Source of the DNA: Planctomycetota bacterium
GTDB lineage: Bacteria > Planctomycetota > Planctomycetia > Gemmatales > Gemmataceae
NCBI GenBank assembly: GCA_016195405.1
Contig: JACPZP010000085.1
Location: 1-39,811, forward strand
Reading direction: 5' to 3'
Length of the DNA stretch: 39,811 bases
Shown here: one piece after another, positions 25,726 to 33,149 of the stretch
Layout of the letters: every line of letters starts with the position of its first letter
Position numbering within the stretch: position 1 is the stretch's first letter
The notes under the pieces: model-generated
The model's input: only the letters and a program-made list of their open reading frames with translations
Told to the model about the DNA's origin: nothing
Database searches by the model: none
Program-made: the position numbers and the translations under genes

Positions 25726-26406
25726 ATGGCCGGCAAATACCTATTGGAGATCAACCAGCAATTCGACAATAGCGCGCCGGATAGCGTCGTCACGCCGTTT
25801 CTGGAGTGGGGCGTTCCAGAATTGGAATCCGACCGGCTGCGCAGAGACCCGGCTTCGATTCGCGTCGTGTTCTTTACCGGCGGCGCCGATGTATCGCCGT
25901 CCCTCTACGGCGAACGGCCCGGCAGCCATACGCGGGACGTGGACGGCGCACGGGATGAGCAAGAACGGCAGCTTTTCCGCATGGCGCGGGCGGCGAACAT
26001 TCCCATGATCGGCATTTGCCGCGGCGCCCAGTTCCTCTGCGTTATGGCCGGCGGGCGGGTGTGCCAGCACCTGGAGGGCCATGTCCTCGAACGCGATCAG
26101 TCTCACGGCATCAGAGCGCTCGACGTCCATGGAGAGATTCTTGCGCTGGAGTGTTCTTCAAAACATCATCAGATGCAGTTGCCGCCCGCGGAGGCGGAAG
26201 TCCTCGCCTGGGCGGAACCACGGCTGGCCGGTGGCAGGTATCTCAACGGGGACGATCGACCACTCTCGCCGGATATAGAGTACGAGGCGATCTACTACCC
26301 GCAGATTCAAGCGCTGGGCGTCCAGTGGCACCCCGAGTGGATGGCACGCACGCATCCATGCGTCGCCTACACGCGGCGAATCGCGGCTGATCGGCTTAGG
26401 TTGTAG
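25726..26406 (+). CDS. Class I glutamine amidotransferase-like hydrolase (peptidase C26/PuuD-like)
   Basis: 226 residues from ATG 25726, which has a strong GGAGG 5-6 nt upstream; an ATG at 25663 would add 21 residues but has no Shine-Dalgarno. The fold's signatures are FFTGGADVSPSLYGE (about 49-63), the nucleophile elbow GICRGAQ with Cys98, and the catalytic pair His202/Glu204 in GVQWHPEW. The pattern is closest to gamma-glutamyl-gamma-aminobutyrate hydrolase-like proteins, including stand-alone phage-type members, which cleave gamma-glutamyl amide bonds. No synthetase partner is adjacent, so free-standing hydrolase activity is more likely than amide transfer. It faces away from the giant gene at 25410. 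Confidence 0.85.
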   Translation: MAGKYLLEINQQFDNSAPDSVVTPFLEWGVPELESDRLRRDPASIRVVFFTGGADVSPSLYGERPGSHTRDVDGARDEQERQLFRMARAANIPMIGICRGAQFLCVMAGGRVCQHLEGHVLERDQSHGIRALDVHGEILALECSSKHHQMQLPPAEAEVLAWAEPRLAGGRYLNGDDRPLSPDIEYEAIYYPQIQALGVQWHPEWMARTHPCVAYTRRIAADRLRL

Positions 26407-26569
26407 ATAAGAGTGAAAGGTTACAAATCCTAAAGGTCCCGGATTCAGGGTTCACTTCTGTCCCGGCGCACGTTTGTGGCTATAGAGCAAGGCGTCAATT
26501 CTCCCTTCCATTTCTCGTTGCCACTGGGCTCGGATTCACGGGCGCAGTGCGAAGAAGCAAGGAGCGCAC

Positions 26570-28135
26570 ATGTTGCAATTCTTTCGGCGCATCGGTCTGT
26601 CGGGACGCAAAGCGCAAAGCGTCTCGCCAGTCGTTCGACTGACTCTGGAACTACTCGAAGGCCGCGATTTGCCCGCCCCGTTGGCGCCCACCGGCCTCCT
26701 GGCGACCGGCGCCTCGGCGTCCGCGATCGCGCTGACATGGAACGCCCCTCCGGACGCGACCGTCACGGGATACGACGTGTTTGAGCGAATTCGGCACGTC
26801 ATCCACCAACCTAAGGGCAGCAGTAGGGCCTACTATACTTTCAACCTGATCGCCAGCAATCTGACCTCGACTTCCGACACCGTCACGGGGCTTGCGACCG
26901 GCAGCTTCCACACCTACCTCGTCACATCGGTGAATTCGACGGGCCAATCGCCGTACTCGGCGCCGGCGACGGGGGAGACATGGGTAGCCCCGAGTTTTTC
27001 CAACGGGCCGACCGCCTTCCTCTTGAGCAGCGGCGCCGTTTGGTCCGGGCCCGTCAACGCCACGGCCGGCCTGACGACTCAAGTCAAGCTCCTCGTGAGC
27101 GGCAACCCGCTGACGTTTTCCGTCGTCTCCGGCCCGGCCTCCGCGTCGATCGATCCTCAATTTGGTTTTTTGACCTATACGCCGGCCACGAGCGACGCAG
27201 GTCCCGTTAGCATCACGGTCACGGCATCCAATGCGCTCGGGGCCGTCACGCAAACGATCCAGTTCAACGTCGCCGCCCCGAATCCCAATCAGGCCAAGCC
27301 GACGTTGATGCTGTTCGGAACATTGCTGACTTACGACAGCCAATATCACCAAGCTTGGGCCAGTGCCGTGGGCACGGACGGCGTGACGCCGGTGAGCGGC
27401 ACATTCGCGTTCGCCTACAACGGCTCGTCGGGCTTTCCGCGCGACGCCGGGACTTACACCGTGCTGGCGACCTTCACCAGCAGCGACCCCAACTATGCAA
27501 GCGCCACCGTCCTGACCACGCTCACCATCAGCAAAGCGACGCCAGCGTTCAATTATCTGAGTTCGCCGACGATCGCGGTGGGCACGGCCACGACAACCGT
27601 GTCGGGCAACATCGCCGCCGGCACGGCCACTCCCACCGGCGACATTGTGTTTGTCTCGATCAACGGGGCAACGCAAGAGGCGACCGTGGACGCCAACGGC
27701 AATTTCTCGGCGAGCTTCGCCACGAGCGCGTTGCCGGTGGGAAGTTATGCAATCACTTATTCCTTGGCGGGCGATGCGAACTTCAATGCGCCCGCCAACG
27801 GCAGCAGCACGCTGAACGTCATCCCCACCGCCCCGCCGCAAGTGACCCTGAACCCGAGTAATGCGACGGTGACGGCGGGAGACGTCGTCAGCTTCACGGC
27901 GACGGCCACCGGGAGCCCCAACCCCAGCGTGCAATGGCAAGTCAGCACCGATGGCGGCCTGACTTTCACCAACATCACGTCCAACACGAGCGCCCAGACC
28001 ACCACGTTGTACTTCACTACCAGCGCAAGCCAAAACGGCTACTTGTATCGCGCAGTCTTCACCAGCTCCGCCGGCACGGCCATCAGCACGGTCGCCACTT
28101 TGACCGTAGAGATTGATGTCGGTGGCGGCGATTGA
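26570..28135 (+). CDS. LEPR-XLL-type protein with FN3 and Ig-like domains
   Basis: 521 residues from ATG 26570 with AAGGAG 7 nt upstream. The N-terminus has a basic stretch and RLTLELLEGRDLPAP, a divergent LEPR-XLL-like motif. It is followed by an FN3 domain (about 37-138: APTGLLATGASASAIALTW ... YLVTSVNSTGQSPYS), a cadherin/Ig-like domain (about 145-240), MBG-like and Big_3-type Ig domains (about 245-425) and a final immunoglobulin-like domain (about 425-515: VTLNPSNATVTAGDVVSF, VQWQVSTDGG). It is predicted to be exported, adhesive or structural. Apart from the N-terminal motif it shares no close similarity with the giants at 13728-25410. A strong hairpin lies just behind it. Confidence 0.82.
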   Translation: MLQFFRRIGLSGRKAQSVSPVVRLTLELLEGRDLPAPLAPTGLLATGASASAIALTWNAPPDATVTGYDVFERIRHVIHQPKGSSRAYYTFNLIASNLTSTSDTVTGLATGSFHTYLVTSVNSTGQSPYSAPATGETWVAPSFSNGPTAFLLSSGAVWSGPVNATAGLTTQVKLLVSGNPLTFSVVSGPASASIDPQFGFLTYTPATSDAGPVSITVTASNALGAVTQTIQFNVAAPNPNQAKPTLMLFGTLLTYDSQYHQAWASAVGTDGVTPVSGTFAFAYNGSSGFPRDAGTYTVLATFTSSDPNYASATVLTTLTISKATPAFNYLSSPTIAVGTATTTVSGNIAAGTATPTGDIVFVSINGATQEATVDANGNFSASFATSALPVGSYAITYSLAGDANFNAPANGSSTLNVIPTAPPQVTLNPSNATVTAGDVVSFTATATGSPNPSVQWQVSTDGGLTFTNITSNTSAQTTTLYFTTSASQNGYLYRAVFTSSAGTAISTVATLTVEIDVGGGD

Positions 28136-28159
28136 TAATGGCGTCGAGCTAGGGTCATG

Positions 28160-28197
28160 GGCCATCCCAATTTCCGTCAAGGTGAATTGGGATGGCC
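28160..28197 (+). terminator. 13-bp perfect hairpin after the FN3/Ig gene
   Basis: GGCCATCCCAATT (28160-28172) is exactly inverted at 28185-28197 around a 12-nt loop, starting 24 nt after the stop codon. There is no following T-run, so it is a terminator-like stem without the classical tail, possibly a stabilising 3' stem. Confidence 0.6.
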
Positions 28198-28304
28198 GAT
28201 CCGCTTGGGCCGCGGTCGCTTTCGGGCTTGCATAGAATCTCTCAGCAGTCATTTGGCTAGAATGGAAGGAGGACGAGAGCGGCCGGCGAGGCATCGAGCA
28301 CGCC

Positions 28305-28592
28305 ATGAGCTTACAATTTGAATGGGACGAGGATAGGGATGCTTCCATTCAAAAGAAACACAAAGTAACTTTCGAAGAAGCAACCACCGTTTTTGCTGAC
28401 CCGCTTGCCGCGATATTTGACGACGAAGTCCACTCGGAGGATGAGCAGCGCGAGATCATCGTCGGGCACTCCGTCAAGAATCGGCTGCTGTTGGTCTGTT
28501 TTACTGAGCGTGCGGAAGCTATTCGGATCATAAGCGCCCGTCTCGCAACGAAAAAGGAGCGTCGAGATTATGAAGGAAGGCCGCAAGACTAA
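28305..28592 (+). CDS. BrnT-family toxin (RelE-superfamily RNase)
   Basis: 95 residues from ATG 28305. It matches BrnT: FEWDEDRDASIQKKHKVTFEEA at the start, FADP-A--FDD, then EREI-like EQREIIVGHSV, LLLVCFTER and RIISARLATKKERRDYE at the end. BrnT proteins are small ribonucleases that inhibit translation and are neutralised by the antitoxin encoded just downstream; the pair normally autoregulates. The catalytic region in the C-terminal RxxSAR...ER..Y pattern is intact. The stop lies 23 nt inside the next gene, indicating translational coupling. A TAGAAT box at about 28257 could be a -10, but no clear -35 was found. Confidence 0.9.
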   Translation: MSLQFEWDEDRDASIQKKHKVTFEEATTVFADPLAAIFDDEVHSEDEQREIIVGHSVKNRLLLVCFTERAEAIRIISARLATKKERRDYEGRPQD

Positions 28593-28803
28593 CGAATCTG
28601 CTAGCTCTCGGGAGGATATGTTGCCCGAGTACCAGTTTGACTACCACAAAGCGAAACCGAACCGTTTCGCGCGTGGCTTTAAGCGCGGAAGCCGCGCCGT
28701 CGTCCTTGATCCGGACATTGCGGCCGTTTTTCCGACGCCGCAATCCGTCAATAACGTTCTGAGGGCCTTAATCGAGACGATGCCCCAGAAAAGCTCTCGC
28801 TAA
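28570..28803 (+). CDS. BrnA-like antitoxin partner
   Basis: 77 residues from ATG 28570, overlapping the BrnT gene by 23 nt. It has a basic N-terminus, then LPEYQFDYHKAKPNRFARGF, the segment that antitoxins of BrnT systems use to wrap the toxin (YDFSKAKPNPY in typical BrnA), and a C-terminal VVLDPDIAAVFPTPQSVNNVLRAL which resembles the reduced end of the ribbon-helix-helix part (strand then helix). The order toxin-antitoxin is usual for brnTA. DNA-binding ability is uncertain because the domain is short. Confidence 0.8.
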   Translation: MKEGRKTNESASSREDMLPEYQFDYHKAKPNRFARGFKRGSRAVVLDPDIAAVFPTPQSVNNVLRALIETMPQKSSR

Positions 28804-28856
28804 GTCCCCAAACCACCTGTGGCTTTTCGTGTCAACAGGCACAAACCCGCGGAGCA

Positions 28857-29087
28857 TTGCTGTTCTGGTGGGCCTTCACGATGTATCGCGACCGGCCGTT
28901 AGCGCAGGAGAGGGCGGCCGTCTACGCCTGTGGCGTCAACCTGGCCCTATGGGCCGCTTTCCAAGTGCTGGACGAAGTGTTCTTGGCATATCAACCCGAG
29001 GCGGTGCACCGAATGATCTTCGTGAGCCAGCTAGCCACGCTCTTGTTGTTGCACGTGCTGCCGAGCGCCACACAGCAGGCATGTTAG
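28857..29087 (+). CDS. Short membrane protein, possibly a remnant
   Basis: 76 residues from TTG 28857. The frame remains open upstream to about 28803 without a good start, so this may be the 3' end of a truncated gene. It holds two or three hydrophobic stretches (ALLFWWAFTMY, ACGVNLALWAAFQVL, LATLLLLHVLP). The composition looks coding, but no family is recognised and no Shine-Dalgarno is seen. Confidence 0.35.
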   Translation: MLFWWAFTMYRDRPLAQERAAVYACGVNLALWAAFQVLDEVFLAYQPEAVHRMIFVSQLATLLLLHVLPSATQQAC

Positions 29088-29136
29088 CGAACCGTCCTGT
29101 CACTTCGGCGCCTCTCTAGACTTCCTGTTTGCACCA

Positions 29137-29153
29137 GCAAGTTGAAAACTTGC
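29137..29153. repeat. Short perfect palindrome (GCAAGTT-GAA-AACTTGC)
   Basis: Seven-base arms around a 3-nt centre. The context (CCAGCAAGTT ... TTGCCGCC) is, from memory, a recurrent small repeat in planctomycete genomes. The surrounding gap (29088-29334) shows no gene. Confidence 0.45.
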
Positions 29154-29334
29154 CGCCACATTGACCCTGAGATTTCCTTGCACGGCTCACGCTTTCCGCT
29201 TCCATGCTCGAAGCGACCCTGAAATAACCAAGTCAAACCTATCCGTTCGAATTCTTCATTCTCTTGGAAACGTCAAAGGAGTAATCCTATGCGCACTGCG
29301 ATCGCCGCTTCATCTTTGCCTACAGGAGAATCCA

Positions 29335-29700
29335 GTGTCCCAAGAAAAACATCTGCGTCGCTTGAACGAGCAATACGTCGCGGCATCCTTGGCGGGCGAC
29401 GTCGAGTGGTATCGATCCCACCTGGCTGACGATTTCGTCTGTATCGAATCCGATGGCTCGGTTCTCGATAAAGCCGCCTTCTTGCGGATGACAGCCCAAG
29501 GCTCGGACCTTGCCGAGTATCACCTGGACGAGGTTGACGTGCGGTTCTACGGCGACATGGCCTTGGTGCGTGCGACCGGTTCGTGGAAGACCAAAACAGG
29601 CTTCCCTGGAATGAGCCGCTATATCGATGTTTACGTGCGCAAGGGCGACGAGTGGAAGGCTGTGTCGGCACAGATCACGCGGCCGGCGAAGGCGTCGTGA
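29335..29700 (+). CDS. SnoaL/NTF2-like (DUF4440-type) protein
   Basis: 121 residues from GTG 29335, chosen because AGGAG lies 7 nt upstream; the open frame extends to 29161 but without support. The NTF2-like cone fold is indicated by the first helix LNEQYVAASLAGDVEWYRSHL, the conserved ADDFVCIESDGSVLDKAAFLRM, and strands EVDVRFYGDMALVRATGSWKTK, SRYIDVYVRKGDEWKAVSAQIT. Such proteins form a small pocket and are enzymes, binding proteins or stress proteins; the residues do not tell which. Cytosolic, since no signal peptide is seen with this start. Confidence 0.8.
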   Translation: MSQEKHLRRLNEQYVAASLAGDVEWYRSHLADDFVCIESDGSVLDKAAFLRMTAQGSDLAEYHLDEVDVRFYGDMALVRATGSWKTKTGFPGMSRYIDVYVRKGDEWKAVSAQITRPAKAS

Positions 29701-29722
29701 CCTGAATTAACAGTGCATTCGC

Positions 29723-30211
29723 TTGGATGTTGGATGGGTAGAATGGTCCTTAGTGCGCTACGTTCAGTACATTCTCCTGGTCATAGGCGCCGCGGCACTC
29801 GGGGCGGCGGCCGGCGCGCTCGGCCTGACGTATCTCGCGGTGCTCACCATTTTGCGGCACCGGCCCGGCGCTGATCCCAGCCTTGAATGGGGGGCGTACT
29901 TCGGGGCCATGTGCTGTGTTCTGGTTGGGAGCATCGGTGGAGCGATCTCCGGTCTCGTAGTCGCCGTTCGCCGGATCGCTTGCCGGGAGAGCAAGCCGTG
30001 GAAACCGATGGTTTGGATCGGGATGGTGCTTGGCCTCGCGGCGGCGTTGGCGATTCGTTTCCCCGGCGTGCTTGGCAGGCAAAATATATTTACCTTCCTA
30101 ATCGAGTGGTGGCCGGGGACGGTTATTTTCACAGCCGCGTCGGGCACTCTCGGTGGATTCGTTGGCGGTATCGCCGGGGCGCTGGGGAGACGTCACGGCA
30201 CGAGGTCTTAG
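29723..30211 (+). CDS. Hypothetical membrane protein (about 4 segments)
   Basis: Up to 162 residues, rich in Gly/Ala, with hydrophobic segments near residues 13-40, 55-80, 95-110 and 130-155. No catalytic or transport motif. The start is unclear: TTG 29723 or GTG 29753, neither with a good Shine-Dalgarno. Its four Gly-rich helices look like small planctomycete membrane proteins of unknown role. It follows the SnoaL-like gene by 22 bp and may share its transcript. Confidence 0.6.
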   Translation: MDVGWVEWSLVRYVQYILLVIGAAALGAAAGALGLTYLAVLTILRHRPGADPSLEWGAYFGAMCCVLVGSIGGAISGLVVAVRRIACRESKPWKPMVWIGMVLGLAAALAIRFPGVLGRQNIFTFLIEWWPGTVIFTAASGTLGGFVGGIAGALGRRHGTRS

Positions 30212-30242
30212 AAGTCTTACAAGTGACGATCCAGCGCTGTGG

Positions 30243-30288
30243 CGCACCTTCGCGACGGTAGGTGAGCATGGTGGACTATGAAGGTGCG
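30243..30288. repeat. 9-bp inverted repeat
   Basis: CGCACCTTC (30243-30251) is exactly inverted at 30280-30288, after the membrane-protein gene. It might be a terminator-like stem. Nothing else is seen in 30212-30350. Confidence 0.3.
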
Positions 30289-30350
30289 GAGCCGTCAAGC
30301 ATACATAATCAATGCTCCAGCCGGTGTTCGGTCGCAATCAGGGGGCCGTC

Positions 30351-30500
30351 ATGGGTGAGCGGAAGGTTTATCGCCCCAGGGCGTCGTGCGGGCTGTTGAT
30401 TCTGGTCGCTGCAATCTTCGCATTGGTAATTGGCATAAGTGGCCTGATCCACATTGGTTGGGAGTCCTGGTATTTCTTTGGCGTATCTACCTACCCTTTC
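30351..30500 (+). pseudogene. 5' stub of a small membrane-protein gene, cut by the IS element
   Basis: From ATG 30351 (AGGGGG 6-7 nt upstream) the frame encodes a basic start (MGERKVYRPRASC), a membrane helix (GLLILVAAIFALVIGISGLI) and the beginning of a soluble part (HIGWESWYFFGVSTYPF), then runs into the transposase leader. The rest of the gene is missing and does not reappear after the IS, where only about 50 bp remain before the next gene. The break lies between about 30430 and 30515. Confidence 0.5.
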
Positions 30501-31550
30501 CAACAGGAGGCCAAGGATGGCCCTTACTATCCCCGAAATCGTGCGTCAATTCAAGGCGGATGTTGCCAAGGCGATCTCGGCCGAGACCATTTCGAAAATC
30601 TGCGGTTATCTTGGTTACGTCTGGCGTGAGCGCGTCCTCGATCCCGTGAGCACGGTCCACGTTTTTCTGTTGCAGATTCTCTGCGGCAACATCGCCTGCA
30701 GCGCCATGCCACGTCTAGCCGGTTTGCCCTTTAGCGGCGCTGCCTACTGCCGCGCGCGCATGCGGCTGTCTTTGAGGCTTTTCGAGGACTTGCTGCAGCA
30801 CGTTTGCGATGCCTTCTATCCCGACATCGAGCAGACCGGCCGCTGGCATGGGCATCGCACCTGGTCGTTGGACGGCTCGAGTTTCTCCATGTCCGATACC
30901 AAGGCGTTGCGCAAGCACTTCGGCCAGCCGTCCGCGCAAGCCCAGGGCTGTGGCTTTCCCGTGGCCCACATGCTGGCGCTGTTCCACTCCGGCACGGGGT
31001 TGCTCATGCGGGTGCTGGCCTCGCCGATGCGGCCTCGCCGATGCGGACGCATGACATGCGTCACGCCGCCACCATGCATCCGGAATTGTAAGCAGGCGAC
31101 ATCCTCATTGCCGATCGCGGCCTGGCCTCGTTCGCGCATTTGGCCCTGCTTTTTCTGCGGAAAATGCACGCCGTCTTCCGCTGCCATCAGAAACAGATCG
31201 TCAGTTTCCGGGTCAGCCGCAAGCACACTCGGCAACGCAAACCCCAGAAAGGCATGCCGCGTTCGCGCTATGTGCGGCGGCTGGGACGATGGGAATGCCC
31301 TACGCTGGTTGCGCGACACGAAACCTGGAACCAGGCTGGGTCCGTTAGTCGTCAATCCTTATCGCCCCGATCGCATCGAGCCGCGCGTTCTCAAACGACG
31401 TATGAAGGAATACAACCTCATGAACGAACCCCGCAAGAGGCTACGTAAAGCCTTGGCACGCAAGAACGTACGGCTTAAGTCAATGCCATTCAGGACAATC
31501 AGACATTCCTGTTTTCTGTTGATTTATCCGACACCCCCCTGCTAAGGTTA
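30490..31550 (+). mobile_element. Decayed IS4-family insertion sequence (ends not resolved)
   Basis: Contains a single transposase pseudogene starting at 30517. I could not identify matching terminal inverted repeats or a target duplication, so both ends are approximate. The element is flanked by a truncated membrane-protein gene on the left and by the 3' end of a kinase gene on the right. Its several disabling mutations suggest an old insertion. Confidence 0.65.
30517..31545 (+). pseudogene. IS4-family transposase, multiply disrupted
   Basis: The start ATG 30517 has AGGAGG upstream and begins MALTIPEIVRQFKADVAKA. The first catalytic Asp is in WSLDGSSFSM. At 31018-31045 a 14-bp tandem duplication (GCCTCGCCGATGCG) shifts the frame; removing one copy restores VLASPMRTHDMRHAATMHPEL. 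In that frame TAA 31089 interrupts just before AGDILIADRG, which holds the second Asp. Another frameshift near 31290 returns to the first frame (ALRWLRDTKPGTR) and leads to EPRVLKRRMKEYNLMNEPRK, the usual basic C-terminus. About 130-150 residues, including the segment with the catalytic Glu, seem to be missing compared with full-length relatives. The enzyme must be inactive. Confidence 0.85.
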
Positions 31551-31598
31551 CCCTCCACGCCTCGATTGAATGCTATAATAAACATGAATGTCCCCTTT

Positions 31599-33149
31599 TT
31601 AGCGCGCGAGCACTTCACGCACTTTTTTTGAAAGCAGCGGCGGCTCAAACGGCTTTTGAATGAAGGGCGTTCCCGGTTCCAAATGCAATTGCTGCGACAC
31701 GGCATCGTCGTTATAGCCCGACATATACAGGACTTTCACGGCCGGCCGCAGCGTGAGAAGACGCTCGGCGAGTTGGCAGCCGCCCATTTCGGGCATGATG
31801 ACGTCGGTCAAGAGCAGGTCAATGCGCGCTCGGTCCTCTCCGGTGCGCTGCAGAGCATCGCGTCCGTTGCAAGCTTCGATGACGCGATAGCCCTCCCGCT
31901 GCAAGGTGTAACTGACCATTTTTCGTACGGCGGCTTCGTCCTCGACGAGAAGGATGGTCTCGCCGCCCATCGGCGCCAAGGGCGCGGCCGCCTCCGGCGC
32001 GGGCTGGCAAAGCGATCTCGTGGCCCGCGGCAGATACAGCGTGAACGTCGTGCCGCTGTTTAAGGCGGTCTCGACGTGAATGTAGCCGCCGGTTTGCTTG
32101 ATGATCCCATAGACGGTGGCCAGTCCCAGGCCTGTGCCCTTGCCCATCGCCTTGGTCGTGAAGAATGGCTCGAACAGGCGTGCCCGCGTGTGTTCATCCA
32201 TGCCGCAGCCGGTGTCCGCGACGGCAAGGGTTACGTAAGAGCCAGGCGGGATTTGCGGCTTCGTCGTCTTGTTAATCTCAGGGAGGTCAACATTTCCGGT
32301 TCGGAGCGTGAGCCGGCCGCCTTTGGGCATGGCGTCGCGCGAATTCACCACGAGATTCATGATGACTTGCAGGAGTTGCCCCGGATCCGCTCGGACTTCA
32401 TACAGCGCCGGCGCCAGATCGGCCACAACGTGAATGTCCTCCTGGATGAGCCGTCGAATCATTTGCATGCCTTCCGTGAGGTGGGCGTTCAGGTCAAGCA
32501 CCACCGGCGTCAGCACCTGTTTGCGGCTGAAGGTTAAGAGCTGGCGCGTGAGCTGGGCGCCGCGTTGGCCGGCTTGCTTGATCAACGAGACATACTCCTG
32601 CCGCGCGTCGCCAGGCGCCAATCGTTCCATCAGGAGATCGGAAGAGCCCAGCACCACGGTCAGCAGATTGTTGAAGTCATGGGCGACGCCTCCCGCGAGC
32701 CGGCCGATGGCCTCCATTTTTTGCGCCCCGGACAGCGCCTCTTCGAGTTCGCGCACGCGATCCGCGAGGCGTGACTGCAGTTCCACGATGCGCACGCCCG
32801 TTTGCAAGCGCGCCTGAAGCTCGGCAGCGTCGAAAGGCTTGGTGAGGTAGTCGTCAACGCCGGCTTGAAGCGCGGCAATGGCGTTTTCCTTGCCTTCCCG
32901 GCACGTGAGCATGATCAGGTAGGTCGGCTCCGACCGGCCAAGTGCGCGTACCCGCCTGCAGACTTCCAGTCCGTCCGAACCGGGCATCATCCAGTCGAGA
33001 ATCGCAATAGGAGGCGGTTCCTTCGACTGTAATAGCTGCCACGCCGCCGTGCCATCGCGCACCGCGATTACTTCAAAGCCGCCCTCGGTCAGCGTGCTTT
33101 CAAGCATGCGGCGGTAAAATGTATCGTCCTCGGCGATCAAGAGCTTCAT
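31599..33149 (-). CDS. Hybrid histidine kinase REC-HisKA-HATPase-REC
   Basis: 516 residues. Receiver 1 (1-120) has the acid pocket EDD (7-9), phospho-acceptor Asp52 in LDWMMP and Lys104 in TKPF. A short coiled coil (123-143) leads to HisKA with His157 ([10 protein letters not shown]), then the ATPase domain with N-box [10 protein letters not shown] (265-274), G1 DTGCGM (312-317), FEPFF and G2 GKGTGLGLA (336-344). Receiver 2 (398-516) has Asp449 in LLTDVIMP and a KPF Lys. It is soluble, so phosphoryl groups or signals must come from a partner, most simply the membrane kinase encoded immediately upstream with a 4-bp overlap. No DNA-binding output domain. The right-most gene before the IS element. 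Confidence 0.93.
   Translation of the reverse strand: MKLLIAEDDTFYRRMLESTLTEGGFEVIAVRDGTAAWQLLQSKEPPPIAILDWMMPGSDGLEVCRRVRALGRSEPTYLIMLTCREGKENAIAALQAGVDDYLTKPFDAAELQARLQTGVRIVELQSRLADRVRELEEALSGAQKMEAIGRLAGGVAHDFNNLLTVVLGSSDLLMERLAPGDARQEYVSLIKQAGQRGAQLTRQLLTFSRKQVLTPVVLDLNAHLTEGMQMIRRLIQEDIHVVADLAPALYEVRADPGQLLQVIMNLVVNSRDAMPKGGRLTLRTGNVDLPEINKTTKPQIPPGSYVTLAVADTGCGMDEHTRARLFEPFFTTKAMGKGTGLGLATVYGIIKQTGGYIHVETALNSGTTFTLYLPRATRSLCQPAPEAAAPLAPMGGETILLVEDEAAVRKMVSYTLQREGYRVIEACNGRDALQRTGEDRARIDLLLTDVIMPEMGGCQLAERLLTLRPAVKVLYMSGYNDDAVSQQLHLEPGTPFIQKPFEPPLLSKKVREVLAR

Noticed and set aside
26651..28348. Long antisense reading frame (565 codons) on the - strand over the FN3/Ig gene
   Set aside because: Arg/Gly-rich composition typical of the shadow of a GC-rich gene; the + strand protein has clear domains, a good ribosome-binding site and the LEPR-XLL-like motif.
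31500..31620. Open + strand frame reading VNAIQDNQTFLFSVDLSD after the transposase
   Set aside because: It starts right after a stop, lacks a ribosome-binding site, and soon runs antisense into the kinase gene; probably IS end sequence read by chance.
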